Position numbers and translations under genes: made by a program
Part shown: positions 8,601 through 17,701 of the stretch, in pieces
How the letters are laid out: the number at the start of each line of letters is the position of its first letter
Numbering within the stretch: position 1 is the stretch's first letter
Assembly (NCBI GenBank): GCA_030148775.1
Contig: JASBST010000015.1
Span: 19,022 to 83,021, forward strand
Length of the DNA: 64,000 bases
Source of the DNA: Thiogranum sp.
GTDB lineage: Bacteria > Pseudomonadota > Gammaproteobacteria > DSM-19610
Direction: 5' to 3'
The notes under the pieces: generated by a model
Told to the model about the DNA's origin: nothing
The model's database searches: none
The model's input: the letters and a program-made list of their open reading frames with translations, nothing else

Positions 8601-9959
8601 GTGACCGACAAAGCACATCCGCAGTCCGAGCAGACGCGCCTGGAACGAAAGTTCGAACGGGCTCTTTCGCCCTTTCAGGCGTTTATTACCGATCAGGCGA
8701 CCAGCAGCAAACTGCTGATCGTCTGCACGGTCGCTGCCCTGTTGATCGCCAATACGCCCTACGCGGATTGGTACAGGGAATTTTTTGAAACGCCGGTCGG
8801 CCTGGTGTTCGGCGACCATACCTTCGGCTTGAGTCTGCGTGACTGGATCAATGACGGCCTCATGACCCTTTTCTTTTTCCTCATTGGCATGGAGATCAAA
8901 CGCGAATTGCTGGTGGGTGAACTCAAGGATCTGCATCGGTCGGTGCCGGTGATATTCGCCGCCGTCGGCGGCATGCTGGTGCCGGCACTGATATTCGCGG
9001 CGCTGAATTTCAATTCCGATTATGCGCACGGCTGGGGCATCCCGATGGCCACCGACACCGCCTTCGCCGTCGGGATTCTGGCCATGCTGGGCGGACGGAT
9101 CCCCGCGGCCACCGTCACGTTCCTGACCGCACTGGCCATCATCGACGATATCGGCGCCATTCTGGTGATCGCCGCCTTCTATTCGACATCGATCAGCTTT
9201 CCGCATCTGGCGGCCGCCGGGGTTCTTCTCGCGCTGTTGGTCCAGTTCAATATACTCGGTATACGCGCGCCCTGGGTGTACCTGCTCGGCGGCATTCTCG
9301 TATGGGCGGCGGTGATGGGCTCGGGCGTACATCCGACAGTCGCCGGAATTCTGGTGGCTGCGACCATACCTGCCAGACCGAAACGCCGGCCCGGCTGGTT
9401 TCTCACCCGCACCGAAGAGCTGGTAAGCCGCTTTCGCGAGATCGAACGCAACAAATCCGGCCGCCCGCTGCCCATGTTGGCGGAAGCCGAACAACATGCC
9501 GTGGTCGAGAGCGTACAAGACGCGGCGGAGAAGACGACCACGCCGCTGCGCCGCTGGGAGCACGCCCTGGATCGCCCCGTCGCCCTGTTCGTCATGCCGA
9601 TATTCGCCATCGCCAACGCGGGGATTCCGATCAACATGCAGGCCATGGACGCGCTGTTCAGCAGCCCCTTGACCCATGGCGTGATTCTGGGGCTGATCGT
9701 GGGCAAGGGTCTCGGCATTCCACTGTTTGCCTGGGTGGCTCTGCGCTTGCGGCTCGGTGCGCTGCCGAAGGGAATCAATCTCAACCATATTGTCGGCGTC
9801 GGCCTGCTCGGCGGCATGGGCTTCACCATGTCGATCTTTATCGCCAGTCTGGGTTTTGCCGATATGCGCGAAGCGATGCAGGCCGCCAAGATCGGCATCC
9901 TGGCGGCGTCTCTTGTCGCCGGCGTCGCCGGCTATCTCTGGTTGCGATTGCGCGCCTGA
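8601..9959 (+). CDS. nhaA: Na+/H+ antiporter NhaA
   Basis: The protein has 452 residues and about 12 membrane helices. Diagnostic segments are GMEIKRELLVGEL, PMATDTAFAVGILAMLG (equivalent of Asp133), ALAIIDDIGAILVIAAFY (the paired aspartates that bind and exchange Na+ and H+) and VGLLGGMGFTMSIFIASLGF. It exports Na+ in exchange for protons at alkaline pH or high salt. A hydrophilic stretch of about 60 residues (REIERNKSGRPLPMLAEAE) enlarges one cytoplasmic loop. The GTG start lies two bases after the PLD stop, which indicates translational coupling; the EEP gene follows at the same spacing. Confidence 0.95.
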   Translation: MTDKAHPQSEQTRLERKFERALSPFQAFITDQATSSKLLIVCTVAALLIANTPYADWYREFFETPVGLVFGDHTFGLSLRDWINDGLMTLFFFLIGMEIKRELLVGELKDLHRSVPVIFAAVGGMLVPALIFAALNFNSDYAHGWGIPMATDTAFAVGILAMLGGRIPAATVTFLTALAIIDDIGAILVIAAFYSTSISFPHLAAAGVLLALLVQFNILGIRAPWVYLLGGILVWAAVMGSGVHPTVAGILVAATIPARPKRRPGWFLTRTEELVSRFREIERNKSGRPLPMLAEAEQHAVVESVQDAAEKTTTPLRRWEHALDRPVALFVMPIFAIANAGIPINMQAMDALFSSPLTHGVILGLIVGKGLGIPLFAWVALRLRLGALPKGINLNHIVGVGLLGGMGFTMSIFIASLGFADMREAMQAAKIGILAASLVAGVAGYLWLRLRA

Positions 9960-9961
9960 TC

Positions 9962-10657
9962 GTGTCCGTCGTCCGTCTGTGCACCTACAATATCCATGGC
10001 GCCATCGGCACCGACGGGCGTTTCGATCCGGCCCGTATTGCCAGCGTCATCCAGGAAACCGGCAGCGACATCGTTGCGCTGCAGGAGGTCGAGCACCACG
10101 CGGTCGACGGCGAGGATCTGCCCGACTATCTGGCCCGTGTCGGCGGCTATCAACTGCACCTCGGCCCGACACAGATCCGCTACCGCCGCCCCTATGGCAA
10201 CGCTCTACTGAGCCGGCTGCCGCTGCGCAGCCTGCACCGGCTCGACATCAGCATTCCCGGGCGCGAGCCGCGCGGCGCGCTGGACATCAAGTTTGACACC
10301 GACAGCGGCGGCCTGCGAATCATCAATACCCACCTCGGTTTGCTGCCGGGTGAACGACGCCAGCAGGTACAACACCTGTTGACGCATCTCGAAGCCAGCG
10401 AACCTGCGCCCCTCACTCTACTGACCGGCGATATCAATGAATGGTTTTTATGGGGTCGACCGATACGCTGGCTTAACAAACATTTTCGCGCTGTCAAAGC
10501 CGTAAATACGTTTCCGTCCGCGTGGCCGTTTCTGGCGCTGGACCGCATCTGGATCAAGCCCCGCCAGCAGTTGCTCTCGGTACAGGCTCACCGCTCTGTG
10601 CTCTCGCGTCGGGCTTCCGACCATCTGCCGGTTTGCGCCAGATTCACGCTGCCCTGA
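9962..10657 (+). CDS. Endonuclease/exonuclease/phosphatase (EEP) family protein, YbhP-like
   Basis: The protein has 231 residues. Metal and catalytic residues of the EEP fold are visible: Asn in CTYNIHGAIG (N10), Glu in VALQEVEHH, Asp and Asn in LLTGDINEW, and Asp-His in ASDHLPVCA. It could cleave DNA, RNA or phospholipid head groups. Proximity to a PLD-type lipid enzyme, as for ybhP next to clsB in E. coli, makes a membrane-lipid role attractive. I chose GTG 9962, two bases after the nhaA stop; upstream continuation of the frame is antisense-like noise within nhaA. It is the last gene of the PLD-nhaA-EEP operon. Confidence 0.85.
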   Translation: MSVVRLCTYNIHGAIGTDGRFDPARIASVIQETGSDIVALQEVEHHAVDGEDLPDYLARVGGYQLHLGPTQIRYRRPYGNALLSRLPLRSLHRLDISIPGREPRGALDIKFDTDSGGLRIINTHLGLLPGERRQQVQHLLTHLEASEPAPLTLLTGDINEWFLWGRPIRWLNKHFRAVKAVNTFPSAWPFLALDRIWIKPRQQLLSVQAHRSVLSRRASDHLPVCARFTLP

Positions 10658-10673
10658 GGTTTAAAGTGAAATT

Positions 10674-10738
10674 ATCAAATGTAAGTGCTGACCGCCGTGC
10701 TTCCTGCCACGCTGAGTTAAAAGCATGGTGGCGGTTTT
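10674..10738 (+). promoter_or_regulatory. ATCAAATGT box plus hairpin leader, copy 3 (before arylsulfotransferase operon)
   Basis: The box is at 10674-10682. The stem pairs ACCGCC (10691-10696) with GGCGGT (10730-10735) and TGCTT (10698-10702) with AAGCA (10721-10725). Its 3' arm includes the only purine-rich sequence before the ATG at 10739, so the folded form would hide the ribosome-binding site. Because the stem is followed by TTTT, it could also act as a terminator or attenuator for the upstream operon. Confidence 0.6.
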
Positions 10739-12121
10739 ATGCGTGAGCCGGACTCGGGGAATTTTCAACTGGCGTTGTTTATCGGCGCATTGTTGTTTAT
10801 CGCGTTCATTGTCGGCGCCTTGCTCACAGTAGCGAAAGTATTCCCCTACTCCTATGTGAAAGACGCCTATCGCGCCGGCACCGCGCTCTACGAGAAACTG
10901 ACCGGCTACACCGATCCGCTGACGACCGATCTCTGGGCCAAGGCAAAAACCCCGGCCAAAGGCGTCACCATCCATGACCCGACCCGGGCCATGGATGGCT
11001 ACACCCTTTACACGTCGGGCGATGCCCCCAAGGCCACCCTGATCTCCATGGACGGACAGGTCGTCTACACCTGGGAACGTCCTTATAGCAGTATCTGGGA
11101 TGAAACGGCCGCCGCCCGCGACCCGGTTCCCGACAGTCAAACCTATTTCCGTAGAGCCGAGCTGATGCCGAACGGCGATCTGCTGGCGATTTATATCGGC
11201 GTCGGCGACAGTCCCTATGGTTATGGCATGGTCAAGCTGGACAAGAAATCAAAGCCGATCTGGAAGAATCTCGATCACTTCCACCACGATTTCGACGTGG
11301 GCGACGACGGTCACATCTACGGTCTCACCCACGCCTACCGCACAGCGCCGATAGCCGGCGCCGACCAGTTCGAACCGCCGTTTCTGGACGACTACCTGAC
11401 GGTGGTCGACGCCGACGACGGCCGGACCCTGAAAAAGATCTCGATACTCGACGCCATCGCCCGCTCGCCCTATCGACGTCTGCTCTGGCGTGTCCACTAT
11501 TACAGTCTCGAGGATCCGTTGCACACCAACGCCGTGGATTTTCTCGACGCCGGACGGGCCAGGGCGCTCGCCCGCAAGCTGCCGCAGGCGGCACGGGGAC
11601 AGGTGTTGTTGTCTTTTCGCGAACTCGCCGGCGGCAGTGTCGCCTTACTGGATGTCGATAAAGAAGAGATCGTCTGGGTTTCACGCGGCCCCTGGATCGC
11701 TCAGCACGATCCCGACATCCTGCCCGACGGCGATCTGCTGGTATTCGACAACCTGGGACACTTCGGCCCCGGTGGTACGTCGCGGGTCATCGAAGTGGAT
11801 CCCGCGACGGGTGGAATCACCTGGAGCTACACCGGCACCGGACAGCAACCGCTGGAGAGCAGCATCCGCTCGGCCCAGCAGCGGCTTGCCAACGGCAACA
11901 CGCTGATCACCGAATCCAACGGCGGCAGACTGCTCGAAGTCACCGGGCAGGGCGACATCGTCTGGGAATACATCAACCCGGTAAGAGCGGGCAAGGACAA
12001 GAAGAAAATTCCCATAGTCAGTTGGGCCCAGCGCATCGATCCCGCCAACATCCATGGTCTCCCGCTGGCCGACAGCGCACCGCCCACATCCGAAACCAAA
12101 CCTGAACGGAGTCAGCAATGA
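10739..12121 (+). CDS. Arylsulfotransferase (ASST) family protein, membrane-anchored
   Basis: The protein has 460 residues. One N-terminal helix (LALFIGALLFIAFIVGALLTV) is followed by a beta-propeller-like domain presumably facing the periplasm. Three family histidines are seen: HFHHDFDVGDDGHIYG, PLHTNAVDFLD and AQHDPDILPDGDLLVFDNLG. This is the pattern of PAPS-independent arylsulfate sulfotransferases (Arylsulfotransf_2 type), which move sulfate between phenolic compounds through a His intermediate. Donor and acceptor are unknown. It overlaps the next gene by four bases (ATGA) and heads an operon that ends in a PAPS-type sulfotransferase. Confidence 0.8.
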   Translation: MREPDSGNFQLALFIGALLFIAFIVGALLTVAKVFPYSYVKDAYRAGTALYEKLTGYTDPLTTDLWAKAKTPAKGVTIHDPTRAMDGYTLYTSGDAPKATLISMDGQVVYTWERPYSSIWDETAAARDPVPDSQTYFRRAELMPNGDLLAIYIGVGDSPYGYGMVKLDKKSKPIWKNLDHFHHDFDVGDDGHIYGLTHAYRTAPIAGADQFEPPFLDDYLTVVDADDGRTLKKISILDAIARSPYRRLLWRVHYYSLEDPLHTNAVDFLDAGRARALARKLPQAARGQVLLSFRELAGGSVALLDVDKEEIVWVSRGPWIAQHDPDILPDGDLLVFDNLGHFGPGGTSRVIEVDPATGGITWSYTGTGQQPLESSIRSAQQRLANGNTLITESNGGRLLEVTGQGDIVWEYINPVRAGKDKKKIPIVSWAQRIDPANIHGLPLADSAPPTSETKPERSQQ

Positions 12122-12381
12122 TCAAACACATCGGTAGTCTAGTTCTGATACTGCTCGGCATCTCGACCAGCCAGGCGGCGCTCGCCTACGTCGGTCCGGG
12201 ATCCGGACTGAGTCTGCTGGGCGCACTCTGGGGGCTGCTCGCGGCGCTCGGCGCGGCGCTGCTATTCATCATACTGTGGCCCCTGCGCCGCTATCGCAAA
12301 CGACGGAAAATGCAACAGGCCGCTCACGCCGACCGGGGCGGGTCGTCGCCTACCGCCGGCAACGCGGAACGCAAACCCTGA
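12118..12381 (+). CDS. Small membrane protein with signal-like N-terminus
   Basis: The protein has 87 residues. It has an N-terminal hydrophobic segment resembling a signal peptide (LVLILLGISTSQAALA), a Gly-rich loop (YVGPGSGLSLLG), a second helix (LLAALGAALLFIILWPL) and a basic, hydrophilic tail. The YVGPGxGxSxxG segment recurs in small proteins of polysaccharide or sulfate-ester gene clusters, as I recall, but no function is established. Translation is coupled to the upstream ASST gene through ATGA at 12118-12121. Confidence 0.7.
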   Translation: MIKHIGSLVLILLGISTSQAALAYVGPGSGLSLLGALWGLLAALGAALLFIILWPLRRYRKRRKMQQAAHADRGGSSPTAGNAERKP

Positions 12382-12403
12382 GCCGGCGAAACCGGCGTTC
12401 GCC

Positions 12404-13153
12404 GTGAAAATGGGGATTTTCGATCTGCCGGCGCCATTGTTCGCCTGGGTCGACACGCTGGAAGCACCGCTGCTGCCGCCGCTGGGGCGGCTGGTGGTCT
12501 GGGGCATATTGGGCGCGCTGTTGTCGATGAGCCTGTACCGGTTTCTGTCCCCGCAGCAACGCATCGCGCGCGGCAAACGCGAGATCGTCGAATCCCGACA
12601 ACGTCTGTACGCCTGCGACGGCGAATTCGCCGACGCCTGGCCGCTTATGCGGAACATGCTGGCCGTGGCCCTGCGCCAGGTGGGCCGCATCACCCTGCCG
12701 GCCGTGGTCGCGTCTGTGCCGTTGATATCGCTGCTGACCTGGCTGAGCACCCACTATGGCTATGCCTATCCGCCACCGGGCGAAGCGCCGCGGATCGAGG
12801 TTGTTCCCCCGGCCTTGCAGGCCGAATGGGTCGGGAAGCCGCGGCCGGAGCAACCCGCCGCACCCTCTGCGCCCCATATCGTGGTGACCGACGCCGACAA
12901 AAAAATGCTGACGACAGTTGCGCTCAACGCGCCGGTGCCGACACTGCATAAACAACAATGGTGGAATCTTTTCCTAGGTAATCCCGCCGGCTATCTTCCC
13001 GACGACACACCGGTACAGCGCATCAATGTGGACCTTCCGGAGAAGGAATTCCTGCATTTCGGGCCGAACTGGATTCGCGGCTGGGAATTCAGTTTCTTCG
13101 TCTCTCTCCTGATCGTCTCCATTGCAATGAAAGTGCTGATCCGTATCGAGTAG
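12404..13153 (+). CDS. Three-helix membrane protein, possible YidC/EMC3 (DUF106)-like
   Basis: The protein has 249 residues (GTG 12404, or ATG 12410). A first helix (RLVVWGILGALLSMSLYRFL) is followed by a charged cytosolic hairpin (LSPQQRIARGKREIVESRQR, MRNMLAVALRQVGR) and a second helix (LPAVVASVPLISLLTWLS). A periplasmic Pro-rich stretch and a C-terminal helix (FSFFVSLLIVSIAMKVLI) complete it. This topology resembles DUF106/EMC3 members of the Oxa1/YidC insertase superfamily, but the similarity is architectural and I could not verify it. Its conserved place between two sulfotransferase genes suggests a role in the same pathway. Confidence 0.6.
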   Translation: MKMGIFDLPAPLFAWVDTLEAPLLPPLGRLVVWGILGALLSMSLYRFLSPQQRIARGKREIVESRQRLYACDGEFADAWPLMRNMLAVALRQVGRITLPAVVASVPLISLLTWLSTHYGYAYPPPGEAPRIEVVPPALQAEWVGKPRPEQPAAPSAPHIVVTDADKKMLTTVALNAPVPTLHKQQWWNLFLGNPAGYLPDDTPVQRINVDLPEKEFLHFGPNWIRGWEFSFFVSLLIVSIAMKVLIRIE

Positions 13154-13172
13154 TGAAACAGACGGCTGCACT

Positions 13173-14303
13173 GTGAGCACCTCCGAACAAGACAACATTT
13201 TCCGGGTCGATCCCTGGACCCATTTTCTCGGCGGCCTGGTGGCGCGTGCTCCCGCGCTCTTTCAGCGGCTGGGTTCGTTCGAATCCCGTCTGTTGACCGA
13301 CAGACTGGCCGACATCCCGATCCGCCAGCCCATTTTCATCGCCGGCCTGGCCCGTTCCGGGACGACGCTGTTACTGGAAATCCTCGACAAGCATCCGGAC
13401 ACGGCCAGTCACCGCTACCGGGACTTCCCCATGCTGCATATCCCCTATTTCTGGAACCGCTTTCTCGCCTTCACGCCACGGGCCGAGGAGAAGCCGGCCG
13501 AACGGGCCCATCAGGACGGCATTATGGTCACGGCGGACAGTCCCGAGGCCTTCGAGGAAGTGCTGTGGATGAGCTATTTCCCCGATCTGCATGATATCGC
13601 CAAGTGTTCGATCCTGGACACCGGGACGACGCACCCCCAATTCGAGCGCTTCTACCGCGACCACATTCGCAAATTAATGCTGGTACGGGGCGGAAAACGC
13701 TATCTGTCAAAGGGCAACTATAATATCACCCGGCTCGATTACCTGCTGCGTCTGTTTCCGGACGCGCGCATTCTGATCCCGGTGCGCGACCCTGTCTGGC
13801 ACATCGCCTCACTACGCAAACAGCATCGGTTGTTCTGCCGCGGGCAGGAAAACAACCCGCGCGCCGTCCGCCACCTGCAACGGGTCGGACATTTCGAATT
13901 CGGCCGCGACCGACGCCCGATCAATACCGGCGACAGCGACGAAACCCAAGCCATCGCCGAACTCTGGCGACAGGGCGATGAAGTCGAGGGCTGGGCCCGT
14001 TACTGGGACCACGTCTACCGTTTCCTCGCCTGCCGCCTGCAGCAAAACGACGCGCTCCGCCAGGCGGCCAGCATCGTGTCCTACGAAACGTTGTGTCAAC
14101 AACCCATGGATGTCCTGCGCGGGATTTTTTCCCATTCCGGGCTTCAGGTTTCCGATGTCATGCTGGAGCGCGCCGCGACGCGGATCCATGCGCCCGGCTA
14201 CTATGCACCGGACTTTTCCTCGCGGGAACTGGCTTGCATCGAGCGTCATACGGGTCCCACATGGGCGCGTCTTCAGGCGTTAGGCAACCATCATCAAATG
14301 TAA
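13173..14303 (+). CDS. PAPS-dependent sulfotransferase family protein
   Basis: The protein has 376 residues. The 5'-phosphosulfate loop is PIFIAGLARSGTTLLLEIL and the 3'-phosphate-binding region is likely ARILIPVRDPVWHIASLRKQ. The acceptor is unknown; family members sulfate glycans, lipids or proteins. It is the fourth gene of the operon starting at 10739, so a cytoplasmic PAPS-dependent step and a periplasmic ASST-type step may act in one pathway. The GTG at 13173 has only a weak RBS. The last codons and stop overlap box copy 4. Confidence 0.85.
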   Translation: MSTSEQDNIFRVDPWTHFLGGLVARAPALFQRLGSFESRLLTDRLADIPIRQPIFIAGLARSGTTLLLEILDKHPDTASHRYRDFPMLHIPYFWNRFLAFTPRAEEKPAERAHQDGIMVTADSPEAFEEVLWMSYFPDLHDIAKCSILDTGTTHPQFERFYRDHIRKLMLVRGGKRYLSKGNYNITRLDYLLRLFPDARILIPVRDPVWHIASLRKQHRLFCRGQENNPRAVRHLQRVGHFEFGRDRRPINTGDSDETQAIAELWRQGDEVEGWARYWDHVYRFLACRLQQNDALRQAASIVSYETLCQQPMDVLRGIFSHSGLQVSDVMLERAATRIHAPGYYAPDFSSRELACIERHTGPTWARLQALGNHHQM

Positions 14304-14338
14304 ATGTCGAACACGGCGGTATGAGTAAAGTCTGCCGT
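14293..14338 (+). promoter_or_regulatory. ATCAAATGT box plus hairpin leader, copy 4 (before sodB)
   Basis: The box at 14293-14301 overlaps the end of the sulfotransferase gene. The stem pairs ACGGCGG (14313-14319) with CTGCCGT (14332-14338), with one G-U pair and a 12-base loop. The sodB RBS (AGGAG) and ATG 14379 lie outside the stem, unlike copies 1 and 3. Confidence 0.5.
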
Positions 14339-14378
14339 CTGTCACGCCCAAGATGCACGCCGAGCAAAAGGAGTAAAC

Positions 14379-14969
14379 ATGAAATTCGAACTCGAGCCTT
14401 TACCCTACAAAATGGATGCGCTGGAGCCTCACATCAGCGCGCGCACGCTGGAATTCCATTACGGCAAGCACCATCAGACCTATATGGACAAACTTGAAGG
14501 TTTGATCAAGGACGATCCGCTTGCGGAAAAAAGCCTGGAGGAGATCATTCGCCAGAGCAGCGGCGGCGTATTCAACAACGCCGCGCAGGTCTGGAACCAT
14601 TCGTTTTACTGGAACTGCATGACGCCGAACGGCGGTGGCGAACCCGAAGGCGAACTGGCCAAACTGATACAGAACGAATTCGGCTCCGTCGAAACCTTCA
14701 AGGAAAAATTCGGCACCGCCGCCAAAGGGGCCTTTGGTTCCGGTTGGGCCTGGCTGGTGTTCACGCCCGACAAACGGTTGCAGATCGTCGCCACCTCCAA
14801 CGCCGACAACCCGATGTGCCAGGACCACACGCCACTGCTGACGCTCGACGTGTGGGAACATGCCTACTATCTGGATTACCAGAACAAGCGACCCGATTAC
14901 GTGCAGGCGTTTCTGGACCATCTCGTGAACTGGGAATTCGCGCAGGAGAACCTGAAAAAAGCGGTATAA
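14379..14969 (+). CDS. sodB: Superoxide dismutase [Fe], SodB
   Basis: The protein has 196 residues. The four metal ligands are in their standard positions: H27 (EFHYGKHHQTY), H74 (VWNHSFYWNC), D157 and H161 (LDVWEHAYYLDY). Sequence context such as NNAAQVWNHSFYW and the length are of the Fe-SodB type. It converts superoxide to oxygen and hydrogen peroxide in the cytoplasm. AAGGAG lies before the ATG. It appears monocistronic and has its own box-hairpin leader (copy 4). Confidence 0.97.
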   Translation: MKFELEPLPYKMDALEPHISARTLEFHYGKHHQTYMDKLEGLIKDDPLAEKSLEEIIRQSSGGVFNNAAQVWNHSFYWNCMTPNGGGEPEGELAKLIQNEFGSVETFKEKFGTAAKGAFGSGWAWLVFTPDKRLQIVATSNADNPMCQDHTPLLTLDVWEHAYYLDYQNKRPDYVQAFLDHLVNWEFAQENLKKAV

Positions 14970-15003
14970 AAATCAATTCCGCTGAAAAATAGGGGGCATT
15001 CTA

Positions 15004-15030
15004 CATCATTTGATGCAACCGCTTCAGCGG
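15004..15030 (+). promoter_or_regulatory. Palindromic box plus small hairpin, possible diverged copy of the shared leader element
   Basis: CATCATTTGATG (15004-15015) reads CATCAAATGATG on the other strand, so it shares ATCAAATG with the four boxes in reverse. A small stem, CCGC and GCGG (15019-15030), follows. It lies 73 bases before the DUF1328 start at 15088, similar to the spacing of the other copies. The match is partial. Confidence 0.3.
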
Positions 15031-15087
15031 ATCGGGGTTATCTTAAATCGCGTACCAAACAACCATTCTATTCACGGAGGAACGCTT

Positions 15088-15252
15088 ATGTTCAGTTGGG
15101 CTTTAACCTTTCTAGTCGTCGCCATCATTGCCGGCCTGTTCGGCCTGTCGGGCGTGGCGGGTGTGGCCACGCAAATCGCCTGGGCATTGTTTGTCATCGG
15201 CCTGATTCTCGCCGTCATCTTTTTTGTCGCGGGACGTCGCCCGCCTGTCTAG
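15088..15252 (+). CDS. DUF1328 (YtjA-like) small membrane protein
   Basis: The protein has 54 residues and two helices (MFSWALTFLVVAIIAGLFGLSGVAG and IAWALFVIGLILAVIFFVAG) with the family glycine pattern. A strong GGAGG precedes ATG 15088, so the longer frame from 15010 is not used. The function of the family is unknown; it is common next to stress and envelope genes. A convergent PLDc_N-type gene follows after a shared hairpin. Confidence 0.85.
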   Translation: MFSWALTFLVVAIIAGLFGLSGVAGVATQIAWALFVIGLILAVIFFVAGRRPPV

Positions 15253-15304
15253 CGATTGGACGACAAGGACACCACGCAGTGCGCCGTGGCTAGATGGAGC
15301 TTTC

Positions 15305-15336
15305 GCGGCAGACCGGGTATCGCCCGTGTCTGCCGC
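15305..15336. terminator. Long GC-rich hairpin between convergent genes
   Basis: GCGGCAGAC (15305-15313) pairs with GTCTGCCGC (15328-15336), and an inner CGGG/CCCG extends the stem to about 13 pairs. It lies between a plus-strand gene ending at 15252 and a minus-strand gene ending at 15353. T-runs are weak on both sides, so it is a probable bidirectional terminator rather than a certain one. Confidence 0.5.
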
Positions 15337-15352
15337 GGCTTGTCCAGGGTTG

Positions 15353-15535
15353 TTATCCGTCTTTCGGTCCGAACAACAGCCAGAGAATAAAACCGAGCAC
15401 CGGCAATAACAGTATCAGCACTATCCAGACCACTTTGGTCCCGGTCGAAGCGCCGCTTTGAAACACCTTGACCATCGCCCAGACATCCAGCACCAGAATA
15501 ATCAGACCGAACAGTCCGCCGACTTCGATATTCAT
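15353..15535 (-). CDS. PLDc_N-type small membrane protein
   Basis: The protein has 60 residues, nearly all in two helices (GGLFGLIILVLDVWAMVKVF and KVVWIVLILLLPVLGFILWLLF) and ends in GPKDG. This is the pattern of the phospholipase-D-nuclease N-terminal domain (PLDc_N, PF13396), here standing alone without a catalytic part. AGAGG precedes the ATG at 15535. The function of free-standing copies is unknown; an accessory or assembly role in the membrane is possible. Confidence 0.8.
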   Translation of the reverse strand: MNIEVGGLFGLIILVLDVWAMVKVFQSGASTGTKVVWIVLILLLPVLGFILWLLFGPKDG

Positions 15536-15619
15536 CGCACAGCCTCTTTAATCAGGTAAGGGTGGCCGCCAACCGTCCACCGGTAGCACTTTAGGGCGAG
15601 CCCGTGGCAAAGTGAAGCC

Positions 15620-17629
<2,010 letters not shown>

Positions 17630-17701
17630 AGGGATTAAGTAATCCGCACCGTTTCAGTATCATTACCGGCTGGCGTCAACAACACACCCAAGGAAGCCTG
17701 A

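Noticed and set aside
8061..9788. A 575-codon minus-strand frame opposite nhaA and the VTT domain
   Set aside because: It is low-complexity Arg/His/Gln-rich antisense of conserved membrane-protein genes.
9302..9961. Upstream extension of the EEP-family frame into nhaA
   Set aside because: The extension is out-of-frame nhaA sequence; EEP homology starts at 9962 with the usual coupling spacing.
4130..14301. Reading the ATCAAATGT boxes as Fnr boxes (TTGAT-N4-ATCAA)
   Set aside because: Only the right half-site is present; the left half at the required spacing does not match in the four copies.
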